Source: DATJLY01 sp035604615 (lineage in GTDB: Bacteria > Pseudomonadota > Alphaproteobacteria > ATCC43930 > CGMCC-115725). From it: a stretch of 64,000 nt of DNA. The translations under genes and the position numbers were made by a program. Below the pieces are notes generated by a model. The model made no database searches. It saw only the letters and a program-made list of their open reading frames with translations, and was not told the DNA's origin. Where the stretch lies: positions 55,930-119,929 of the forward strand of contig DATNID010000010.1 of assembly GCA_035604615.1 (NCBI GenBank), in the 5' to 3' direction. This document shows positions 33,149 to 41,136 of this stretch, one piece after another. Each line of letters starts with the position of its first letter. Within the stretch, counting starts at the first letter, position 1.

Positions 33149-33952
33149 TCACCCCGCGAAAAGCTGGCGCAAGGTCCGGGTCTCGTCGCGCGCTGCCTTC
33201 AAGAGCAGCGCCTCGTCGTTGCGGGTCGAGAGGAACCGCGCGCCAAGGCGATAAAGCTGCGGCAGCATCGGCGATTCGCCCTTGATGCCGGCGATGCCGA
33301 GCCACTTGCCGTTGCGGCGGCACGCCGCGGCCGCGCGCTCATAGGCCTCGAGCACCTTGGGGTGGTCGGTCTTGCCGGGAATGCCGAGCTCCTCGGTGAG
33401 ATCGCCGGTGCCGACCAGCAGCATGTCGACGCCGCGCACGGCGGCGATGGCGTCGGCATTGGCGATCGCCTCGGCGGACTCGACCATCGCCACCACCATG
33501 GTGCGGTTGCCGAGAAGCTCCTCCGCCTCGGCCGGGGGGATCGGCGCATAGCCGATGGCGACGCCCGCACCCGCCATCGCGCGGTGGCCGAGCGGACGGA
33601 AGCGCGCCGCCGAGACGACCGCCAGCGCTTGCGCGGCCGTATCGACATGCGGCGCGATGATCCCGGCCGCGCCGCCTTCCAGCACCCGGCTGATAAGGTT
33701 TGGATCGTGCGTCGGCACCCGCACCAGCGCCGGGAGCCCGATGCTCCATGACGCGAGGCAAAGCTCGGCGGTGGTCTCGAGCGCGATCGTGCTGTGCTCC
33801 ATGTCGACATAAATCGCGTCGAACCCGGCGGCGCGCGCCAGGTGGACGATGCGTGGCAGGCGCGAGATGCGGATCGCCATGCACAGCGCGGTCTCGCCCG
33901 CCGCGAGACGGCGGATCAACGAATTGTCGGTGGTGGCGCGATCGTGGCTCAT
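33149..33952 (-). CDS. HpcH/HpaI-family aldolase
   Basis: The 267-residue protein is a class II (metal) pyruvate aldolase. It has GFDAIYVDMEHSTIALE at about 44-60, the ARVP-like LVRVPTHD segment, and the metal-site region VVAMVESAEAI at about 152-162. Members cleave 4-hydroxy-2-oxo acids from meta-cleavage pathways into pyruvate or oxaloacetate plus aldehydes. It is the first gene of the nine-gene operon, 72 bases downstream of the small hypothetical gene, and fits as the final carbon-carbon cleavage step of the pathway. Confidence 0.88.
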   Translation of the reverse strand: MSHDRATTDNSLIRRLAAGETALCMAIRISRLPRIVHLARAAGFDAIYVDMEHSTIALETTAELCLASWSIGLPALVRVPTHDPNLISRVLEGGAAGIIAPHVDTAAQALAVVSAARFRPLGHRAMAGAGVAIGYAPIPPAEAEELLGNRTMVVAMVESAEAIANADAIAAVRGVDMLLVGTGDLTEELGIPGKTDHPKVLEAYERAAAACRRNGKWLGIAGIKGESPMLPQLYRLGARFLSTRNDEALLLKAARDETRTLRQLFAG

Positions 33953-34024
33953 ATTCCGGCCTCGCCCGATGACGCCATATCTTCGCCGACAGACCGCCGC
34001 CTCTCAAGCGGAGATCGGCAAGCG

Positions 34025-34366
34025 TCACCCGGACTCGGCGTTCCCGCAGGGCATCGCCAAGCGGACGCTCCAATCGACCAGTTCGAGCTGATCGATCGAT
34101 TCGACGAACCGCGCGCCGCCGCCGTCGGTGAAGACCGAGCATCTGAAGCGATACGAGATGCCCTCGACGGCGAGCGCGCCCTGGAAGTGTTCGGACAAGC
34201 CGTCATCGTCATGGACGTAGGAGCTCGCGGGGTCGCACACGATCTCCACATGGCGCCCCAAGGCCGGCGTCACCACGCCTGCCGTGGCGTCCGCCAGGGC
34301 CCGCTCGAGGGTCGTGCCGAAGCGGCTACGGAAATAATCATCCAGGTTCGCGGCAAGATCGCGCAT
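34025..34366 (-). CDS. Hypothetical protein
   Basis: The 113-residue product is alpha/beta with an initial helix (RDLAANLDDYFRSRFGTTLE) and strands around HVEIVCDPASSYVHDDDG and SYRFRCSVFTDGGG. No family is recognised. The ATG chosen has GGAGACGGGC upstream; an in-frame ATG 15 codons earlier lacks one. It is 59 bases downstream of an MFS gene and 72 upstream of the aldolase operon, so it may be co-transcribed with either. Confidence 0.6.
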   Translation of the reverse strand: MRDLAANLDDYFRSRFGTTLERALADATAGVVTPALGRHVEIVCDPASSYVHDDDGLSEHFQGALAVEGISYRFRCSVFTDGGGARFVESIDQLELVDWSVRLAMPCGNAESG

Positions 34367-34425
34367 GCCCGTCTCCCCAACGGCACGCAACGGAGCAGAC
34401 CATGAGAACATTTCAAGACCATTAT

Positions 34426-35700
34426 TTATCCGCCGGCTGCGCGTGTCCTCGCGGGTTCGGCTTTCGGGTTTCGAAGCGGCATCAGGAACCAGACCAACGC
34501 CGCGACCTCGAGCAGCAGCGGCAGGCCGAAGGCCGCACGATAGGCCGCGACAGGATAGTGCCCCGCGGCATCGACGGCCCAAAACGAGGCGATCACGCCG
34601 GTCGCATACTGCAGGACAAACGCGGTTCCGATATGGAGGACATTGAGCGCGCCGTTGGTGCGGCCAATCGCGTCCTGGGGGAAATGCTCGGCAATCATCG
34701 AGTAGCTCAGGACCGTCATGCCGCCGAAGACCGCGAACCCGGCCCATAGCGCGGCGTCGGGGATCGGCGCGCGTTCGATCACCGCGAGCTGGATGACCAT
34801 GAACAGGCCGCACGCGCTGCCGAAGATGACGCTCGACGACACGCCGTATCGCTTGACCCGGTCGGCGACGATGCCGATGAGAACGGCACCGGCCGTTAAG
34901 GTCACGGACATCCAGAACAGGCGCGAGGCCACCGCGGTTGCATCGAGGGCCTCGACATCGGCGAACCAGCGCGCCGCCCACAAGCCCTGGGCCGACCACG
35001 CGGTGGCGATCACGAGCGCGGAGAGCGGGGCCAAGCGCCAGAACATCGGGCTGCCGAATGCCTGGCCCATGCCGCCGGCGACATCCTTCCATTTCGTTTG
35101 CTTTCCGGCGGCCGGGCTCTCCGGCACCAGGGTCCAGATCAACCGCGCGGCAATCCATGTCAGCACTGCCAGAACCAGGAACACGCCGCGCCAATCGAGA
35201 ACATGCAGCACCATCTCGACCGGCTTCGTCGCCGCGATCGCTCCGAGACCGCCGAACATGATGAAGCAGCCGTTGAACAGCGCGATCCGTTCCTTTGGAA
35301 TCCACAAGACCAGTCCCTTGAGACCGGCCATGAGCGCGCCGGACACGCCGAGACCGATCAGCATGCGGCCGAGCACAAGGGTTTGCAGCGATCCCGCGAG
35401 GGCGAAACCGCCGGCGCCCAGGGCCGCAAAGAGAAGGAGGCCGCTTTGCACGCGGCGGGGGCCGAACGAGTCGATGAGCGCGCCGAGCGGCAGTTGCGCG
35501 GCCGCGAAGGACAGGAAATAGAACGCCGTCAGCAGGCCGAGATTGCCCGCATCGAGCTGGAAATCGGCCATCAGCGCGCCCGAGATCGTCCCGTTGATGG
35601 TGCGGAAAAGATATGACAGGAAGTAGGCGGCGGCGAAGGGCAAGAAGACCTTGGCGATCACGCCCAGCGCGGCGGGGGCTTGGTTTTGATCGTTTGGCAT
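34426..35700 (-). CDS. MFS transporter
   Basis: The 424-residue protein has 12 predicted spans, with GALIDSFGPRRVQSG as the loop after span 2 (motif A) and LIGLGVSGALMAGLKGL in the fourth span. It resembles the organic-acid and nitrate/nitrite-porter-like branch (NarK/GlpT-like) more than the AAHS type. The ATG at 35700 begins the first loop; the ribosome site is weak. A 233-base spacer with no gene separates it from the divergent hydrolase gene. It likely imports or exports an acid for the adjacent operon. Confidence 0.85.
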   Translation of the reverse strand: MPNDQNQAPAALGVIAKVFLPFAAAYFLSYLFRTINGTISGALMADFQLDAGNLGLLTAFYFLSFAAAQLPLGALIDSFGPRRVQSGLLLFAALGAGGFALAGSLQTLVLGRMLIGLGVSGALMAGLKGLVLWIPKERIALFNGCFIMFGGLGAIAATKPVEMVLHVLDWRGVFLVLAVLTWIAARLIWTLVPESPAAGKQTKWKDVAGGMGQAFGSPMFWRLAPLSALVIATAWSAQGLWAARWFADVEALDATAVASRLFWMSVTLTAGAVLIGIVADRVKRYGVSSSVIFGSACGLFMVIQLAVIERAPIPDAALWAGFAVFGGMTVLSYSMIAEHFPQDAIGRTNGALNVLHIGTAFVLQYATGVIASFWAVDAAGHYPVAAYRAAFGLPLLLEVAALVWFLMPLRNPKAEPARTRAAGG

Positions 35701-35933
35701 GTTCACGTTCCGTCTTCGTCGCGAGCGATTCAGCCGAGCGCCGATGCTCTCCTGCGCGGCAACTTCATGCGCTGTTAACGATACGAACGTCGCGCGGACG
35801 CTCTTGTGAAAGGCGTCACAGGGACCATGAATTTTCCGGGGGAAAACGACGGCCGATCCGAGTCGTGCGCCCTTACGCGGCGGCCGCAACGCGCCTAGTA
35901 TCGTCCCGAGCGCGCCGAACCGGGGAGGGGAGC

Positions 35934-37673
35934 ATGATCGAGGAACGCAGCGAAACCCGCCACAACATGCGGATCACCTGGGACATGGCGATCCCAATGG
36001 ACGACGGGATCGTGCTGCGCTGCGACGTGTTCCGCCCCGTCGCGGAGGGACGCTATCCCGTCATCATGACGCAAGGCGCCTATGGCAAGAGCCTCGATTT
36101 CCGGGAACTGCATCGCCACGCCTGGGAGCGCATGGCGGCCGAGCATCCCGACACGATGGCGGGCTCGACCAATTCCTACCCGAACTGGGAGGTGGTCGAT
36201 CCGGAGAAATGGGTTCCCGACGGCTATGTCGTGATCCGGGTCGATGCGCGCGGCTCGGGCCGCTCGCCGGGCTATCTCAACCCGTGGTCGCCGCGCGAGA
36301 TTCGCGACTATCACGACTGCATCGAATGGGCGGCGCGTCAGCCCTGGTCGAACGGCAAGATCGGCCTCAACGGCATCTCGTATTACGCGCGCACGCAATG
36401 GTACGTCGCCGCGCTGCAGCCGCCGCACCTCGCCGCGATTTGCGTCTGGGAGGGCGCCTACGACTGCTACCGCGACATCACGCGCCACGGCGGCATCGTC
36501 AGCGATTTCATGCTCAGCATGTTCCCGCGCCAGATCATGAACGTGCAGCATGGCGTCGGCGAGCGCGGGCCGAAGAGCCGCTGGGACGGCGAACTGGTCG
36601 CCGGGCCCGAGACCCTGTCGGACGCGGAGCTCGCCAAGAACCGCGCCGACATGGCGCAATGGATCGTCGATCACGCGCTCGACGACCAGGTCCACCGCGA
36701 GCGCACACCGGACATGGACAAGATCACCGTGCCGCTCCTGAGCGCCGGCAACTGGGGCGGGCATGGCCTCCATCTGCGCGGCAATATCGACGGCTTCGTC
36801 CGCGCCGCCTCGACGCGCAAATGGCTTGAGGTCCACGGCGACACGCATTGGACGCATTTCTACACCGACTATGGCGTCGCCATGCAGAAGCGCTTCTTCG
36901 GCCATTTCCTCAAGGGCGAGAAGACCGGCTGGGAGAACCAGCCGCCGGTGCTGCTGCAAGTCCGCCATCTCGACCGTTTCGTCGAGCGGCCCGAGCGCGA
37001 ATGGCCGCTGGCGCGCACGCGCTGGACCCGGTTCCATCTCGATCCCGCGACCCGCGAATTGACGCGCGAGGCGCCGCGCGGCGAGGCGCGTCTCGAGTAC
37101 GAGGCGATGGGCAACGGTCTCGCCTTCGTCACCCCGCCGTTCGAGGCCGAGACGGAGATCACCGGCCCGGTCGCGCTGACCCTCACGGTCTCGTCGAGCA
37201 CCAACGACGCCGATTTCTTCCCGACGCTGCGGCTTTTCGCGCCCGACGGGCAGGAGGTGGTGTTCCAAGGCGCGAGCGATCCGCGCGCGGCGCTGGCCTA
37301 TGGCTGGCTGCGTGCCTCCCACCGAAAGCTCGATCCGAAGCTGAGCCTGCCCTATCATCCTTATCACACGCACGACGAGGCGCAGCCGTTGCGGGCGGGT
37401 GAGCCGGTCGAGGTTCAGATCGAAATCTGGCCGACCTCGATCGTGGTGCCCAAGGGCTACCGCATCGGCCTCACCATCCAGGGCCGCGACTGCGATCCCG
37501 AGGACCCGCCGACGCGCATCGGTTCTGTCGATTACAAGCCGCGCGCGACGGTGGGGCCGTTCCGCCACAACCACCCGAAGGACCGGCCGCCCGCGATCTT
37601 CGGCGGCAGCAACGCGCTCCATTTCGGGGGCGCGCGGCAGAACTGCCTGCTGCTCCCGATCATCCCGGGTTAG
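35934..37673 (+). CDS. CocE/NonD-family hydrolase (X-Pro dipeptidase-type)
   Basis: The 579-residue protein has an alpha/beta-hydrolase domain, then a C-terminal jelly-roll domain (about 370-579) typical of cocaine esterase and acyl-peptidases. The nucleophile elbow reads NGISYYARTQW with Ser149; the usual Gly two residues after the Tyr of GxSYxG is Ala. The oxyanion region YGKSLDF is about 50-56. GGGGAGGGG precedes the ATG. It would cleave esters or amides. It stands alone on the + strand, divergent from an MFS gene and convergent with a MetE-like gene. Confidence 0.85.
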   Translation: MIEERSETRHNMRITWDMAIPMDDGIVLRCDVFRPVAEGRYPVIMTQGAYGKSLDFRELHRHAWERMAAEHPDTMAGSTNSYPNWEVVDPEKWVPDGYVVIRVDARGSGRSPGYLNPWSPREIRDYHDCIEWAARQPWSNGKIGLNGISYYARTQWYVAALQPPHLAAICVWEGAYDCYRDITRHGGIVSDFMLSMFPRQIMNVQHGVGERGPKSRWDGELVAGPETLSDAELAKNRADMAQWIVDHALDDQVHRERTPDMDKITVPLLSAGNWGGHGLHLRGNIDGFVRAASTRKWLEVHGDTHWTHFYTDYGVAMQKRFFGHFLKGEKTGWENQPPVLLQVRHLDRFVERPEREWPLARTRWTRFHLDPATRELTREAPRGEARLEYEAMGNGLAFVTPPFEAETEITGPVALTLTVSSSTNDADFFPTLRLFAPDGQEVVFQGASDPRAALAYGWLRASHRKLDPKLSLPYHPYHTHDEAQPLRAGEPVEVQIEIWPTSIVVPKGYRIGLTIQGRDCDPEDPPTRIGSVDYKPRATVGPFRHNHPKDRPPAIFGGSNALHFGGARQNCLLLPIIPG

Positions 37674-37694
37674 GCGCGCCGACGGCGACAGGCG

Positions 37695-38804
37695 TCACGC
37701 GCGCCACACTTCGCGCGCGATCGATACGACGGCGGCGAGCTTGCGCCACTGCTCGTCCTCGCTCATGACGTTGCCCTGCTCGGTGCTGGCGAAACCGCAT
37801 TGCGGGCTCAGATGCAGGCGGTCGAGCTCGACATAGCGGGTCGCCTCGTCGATGCGGCGCTTGATCGCGTCCTTGGGCTCGATCGGGGCGAGCTTGCTGC
37901 TCATCAGGCCGAGCACGACCTGCTTGCCCTTGGGCATGAAGCGCAGCGGCTCGAACCCGCCGGCGCGCTCGCTGTCGTATTCGAGGAAATAGCCGTCGAC
38001 CGGCACGGAATTGAACAGCACGTCCGCGACCGCCTCCCAGCTTCCTTCGGTGAGCCAGGTGGAGCGGAAATTGCCGCGGCAGCTATGCATCATGATGGTC
38101 ATGCCGGGCGGCCGTTCGACCAATGAATCGGCGACCAGCTTGGCATAGGCGCGCAGCATTGCTTGCGGATCGTCGCCCTGCGCCGTCAGGCGCTGCTGCA
38201 CAACGGGATCGCACAGGAAGGCGAAGTTGCAGTCGTCGAGTTGCAGATAAGTGCAGCCGGCATCGGCGAAGGCGCGGATCGTCTTGCGGTATGCCAACGC
38301 GAGATCGTGGAACAGCGGCTCGAGCTCGGGATAGATGGTGCGGTCGACCACGCTGCGCCAGTCGCGCGTGGTGGAGGCAAGATGGGTGGGCGAGGGGATG
38401 CACATCTTCGCCTGGACCCGCGTATGTCGCTGCACGAACGCGAAATGGTCGAGCATCGGGTGCCGGCCGACGCCGACCCTGCCGACCACCTTGATCGTGG
38501 TGGCGGGCGTGGTGGCGCCCTTGAAATTGACGCCGGTCGCCGAGGCCGCTGACTCGACGCCGTCAAGCCCGGCGAGGAAATCCCACTGCCATGCGGCGCG
38601 GCGGATCTCGCCGTCGGTGACGACCTTGAGCCCGACTTCCTCCTGCCGCGCGATGACGCGGGTGATGGCCGCGTCTTCGATGGTGGTGAGCTCGCCGCGC
38701 CCGAGCTTGCCTTCGGCATGACGCGCGCGCGCCTCCTTGATCGCGGCGGGGCGCAGCAGGCTGCCGACATGTTCGGCGCGGAACGGCGGCTTCGCGTTTG
38801 GCAT
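37695..38804 (-). CDS. MetE-like (cobalamin-independent methionine synthase II family) protein
   Basis: The 369-residue protein is the third such copy in the window. It starts PPFRAEHVGSLLRP and keeps the zinc ligands HSC in MMHSCRGN (about 231-238), the Glu of FLEYDSERAG (about 266-275) and the Cys of LSPQCGFAS (about 330-338). It has a longer loop after residue 100 than the other two. GGGGAGG lies eight bases before the ATG. Unlike the other copies it is not next to an LLM gene; it is divergent from an FAD hydroxylase gene with 103 bases between the starts. Confidence 0.85.
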   Translation of the reverse strand: MPNAKPPFRAEHVGSLLRPAAIKEARARHAEGKLGRGELTTIEDAAITRVIARQEEVGLKVVTDGEIRRAAWQWDFLAGLDGVESAASATGVNFKGATTPATTIKVVGRVGVGRHPMLDHFAFVQRHTRVQAKMCIPSPTHLASTTRDWRSVVDRTIYPELEPLFHDLALAYRKTIRAFADAGCTYLQLDDCNFAFLCDPVVQQRLTAQGDDPQAMLRAYAKLVADSLVERPPGMTIMMHSCRGNFRSTWLTEGSWEAVADVLFNSVPVDGYFLEYDSERAGGFEPLRFMPKGKQVVLGLMSSKLAPIEPKDAIKRRIDEATRYVELDRLHLSPQCGFASTEQGNVMSEDEQWRKLAAVVSIAREVWRA

Positions 38805-38907
38805 CGGGCGATCCTCCCCGCGGACGAGGATCGGCTGCCTGCGCTCCTTGTCAAGGGCGGTGATCGCATGCTCAATGCGGCGGGCGGCAGGTTCGAGGGC
38901 TTCGCGC

Positions 38908-40197
38908 ATGAAGGCGCTCATCATCGGCGGCGGTATCGGCGGGCTCGCGGCGGCGCTGAGCCTCGACGCGGTCGGGATCGAGTGTTGCGTGATCGAAGCG
39001 GTGCCGCGCATCGAAGCGCTCGGCCTCGGCATCAATCTACAGCCCAACGCGGTGCGCGAACTGATCGAGCTAGGGCTCGGCGACGCGCTGGCCGCGACCG
39101 CGATCGAGACCTCGACGCTCGCCTACTACAACCGGCATGGGCAGCTCATCTGGAGCGAGAAGCGCGGCCTCGGCGCGGGCTATCGATGGCCGCAATACTC
39201 GATCCATCGCGGCGACCTGCTGATGATCCTGCTCGAAGCCACGCGCGCGCGGATCGGCGCGGAGAACATCCGCACAGGGCGTCAGCTCGTGTCGTTCGCG
39301 GAAACGGATGGCGGCATCACGGCGCGGCTCCTCGAACGCACCACGGGCCGTGAGCTGCCGCCGGAACGCGCCGACGTGCTGATTGGTGCCGACGGCATCC
39401 ATTCGACCGTGCGCCGCCAGCTCCATCCCGATGAGGCGACGCCGGTGCCGAGCGGCGGCATTCAGTGGCGCGGCGCAGTCGAGGCGGCGCCCTATCTCGA
39501 CGGGCGCAGCCAGGTGATGATCGGCCATTACCGCCAGCGCGCGGTGATCTATCCCATGCGCCGCGCCGCGCCGGGGCGCGTGCTGGTCAACTGGCTGGTG
39601 CATCTCAATGACCAGGGCGGCGTGCCCGAGCGCGAAAGCTGGGACCGCAAGGTCGCGAAGGAGCGCTTCTTCGCCGCCTTCGCCGGCTGGAACTTCGATT
39701 GGATTCGTCCGGACGACCTGATCGCCGCGACCGAGGACATCTACGAATATCCCGAGACCGACCACGATCCGCTCGCACGCTGGAGCTTCGGCCGGGCGAC
39801 GCTTCTGGGCGACGCGGCCCACGCGATGCGGCCGGTGGGCTCGCAGGCCGGGAGCCAGGCTGTGGTCGATGCGCGCGTGCTCGCCGCCGCGCTCGCGAAC
39901 GAGTCAGATCCGATGGCGGCGCTCGCAGCCTACGATGCGATCCGGAGGCCGGCGATGAACGAGGTCATCCTGCGCAACCGGCAATACGGTCCCGAAATCG
40001 TGATGCAGATGGCTGAGGACCGCGCGCCCGGCGGCTTCGCGCGCATCGAAGATGTGATCCCGCGCCGCGAGCTCGAAGAGATCGCCGCGAGCTTCAAGCG
40101 CGCGGCAGGTTTCGATCCCGAGACTCTCAACCGGCAGAAGTCGCTGGGGCCTAGTCTCGTGTCATCTCGCCGATCTGGCCCGCATCGTACTCGCTGA
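38908..40197 (+). CDS. FAD-dependent hydroxylase (salicylate-hydroxylase/PhzS-like)
   Basis: The 429-residue group A flavoprotein has GGGIGG (7-12), a DG segment in VLIGADGIHSTVRRQL (about 150-165) and a GD segment in LLGDAAHAMRPVGSQAG (about 300-316). It lacks the C-terminal thioredoxin-like domain, so it resembles salicylate or phenazine hydroxylases. GAGGG precedes the ATG. Its last 47 bases overlap the convergent beta-propeller gene, and the C-terminus (SSRRSGPHRTR) is unusually basic, perhaps because of this overlap. A FAD/NAD(P)H/O2 hydroxylation of an aromatic ring is expected. Confidence 0.88.
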   Translation: MKALIIGGGIGGLAAALSLDAVGIECCVIEAVPRIEALGLGINLQPNAVRELIELGLGDALAATAIETSTLAYYNRHGQLIWSEKRGLGAGYRWPQYSIHRGDLLMILLEATRARIGAENIRTGRQLVSFAETDGGITARLLERTTGRELPPERADVLIGADGIHSTVRRQLHPDEATPVPSGGIQWRGAVEAAPYLDGRSQVMIGHYRQRAVIYPMRRAAPGRVLVNWLVHLNDQGGVPERESWDRKVAKERFFAAFAGWNFDWIRPDDLIAATEDIYEYPETDHDPLARWSFGRATLLGDAAHAMRPVGSQAGSQAVVDARVLAAALANESDPMAALAAYDAIRRPAMNEVILRNRQYGPEIVMQMAEDRAPGGFARIEDVIPRRELEEIAASFKRAAGFDPETLNRQKSLGPSLVSSRRSGPHRTR

Positions 40198-41041
40198 AGA
40201 AAATGCGGCCGTCGGGATGGAGCTTCATAGCGCGCAGGCCCGCGTTGGGCGTCGGCACCGGATATTCATCGATCAGCCTGCCGGCAAAGTCCATGCGGCC
40301 AATTAGGTTCGCGCCGGCGTCGGTGAACCAGATATCGCCATCGGCCTCGATGATGCTGCGCGGGCTCGACTGGGCGCGCGGCAGGGGGAATTCGACGATG
40401 GCGAAGCTCTTGCGGTCGATGCGGCCGATGGCGTGGCTCTCTGCCAGCACGAACCAGACATTGCCGTCGGAGCACGGCAGCATCGCGCGCGGGCCGCCGC
40501 CGGGGCGCGCGCTCGAATGGCCGAGGATGGTTCCGTCGAGCGCCATGCGGAAGATGCGGCTGCCCGGCGGATCGCTCCACCAGATCTCGTCTTCCATCAT
40601 CAGCGGCGCGAGCGGATGCGCGTCTTTGGGGAAGCCGCCGAATTCGGTGATCTTTCCGTGCCGCGTGATACGGCCGACCTGGCCCGCGTCGCGCTCGGCG
40701 AACCAGACATTGCCGTCGGGGCCGAGGTTCAGCCCATCCGGGCCGGCGTTGGGCGTCGGCAGGGGAAACTCGGTGATCTCGCCCTGCGGCGTGATGCGGC
40801 CGATCTTGTGGCCACCATTCTCGGTGAACCAGAGATTGCGGTCGACGCCCTGGGTTATGCCGATCGGGCGGCTTCCCGGCGTGGGGACCGCGAACTCGGT
40901 GAAGCGTCCGTCGCCAAGCGACAGGCGGCCGATCTTTCCGGCGCCGCTCTCGCACACCCAGAGATTGCCGTCGGGCCCGAAGGTGAAGATGTAGGGCCGG
41001 CTGCCCGGGCTCGGGATGCGGTGCTCGCGGAAGATTGCCAT
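40151..41041 (-). CDS. Seven-bladed beta-propeller, virginiamycin B lyase-like
   Basis: The 296-residue protein consists of seven repeats of about 42 residues, each with a GNLWF-type strand followed by an IGRI and ITEFPLPTP-type strand (blades start near 23, 65, 107, 149, 188, 230 and 272). The arrangement matches Vgb (streptogramin lyase) and SMP-30-related lactonases. There is no signal peptide, so it is cytosolic. GAGGAGC precedes the ATG. It lies between two FAD hydroxylases and might open a lactone from the pathway; family members are often misnamed, so the substrate is open. Confidence 0.8.
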   Translation of the reverse strand: MAIFREHRIPSPGSRPYIFTFGPDGNLWVCESGAGKIGRLSLGDGRFTEFAVPTPGSRPIGITQGVDRNLWFTENGGHKIGRITPQGEITEFPLPTPNAGPDGLNLGPDGNVWFAERDAGQVGRITRHGKITEFGGFPKDAHPLAPLMMEDEIWWSDPPGSRIFRMALDGTILGHSSARPGGGPRAMLPCSDGNVWFVLAESHAIGRIDRKSFAIVEFPLPRAQSSPRSIIEADGDIWFTDAGANLIGRMDFAGRLIDEYPVPTPNAGLRAMKLHPDGRIFFSEYDAGQIGEMTRD

Positions 41042-41136
41042 GGACGCTCCTCGCCTCGTTGTACGCGGATTGGGCATTTTGCGGCGATGCGGCGTCAAGC
41101 ACCTTGCCGCGGGCGCGGGGACGGCCGACACTCGGC

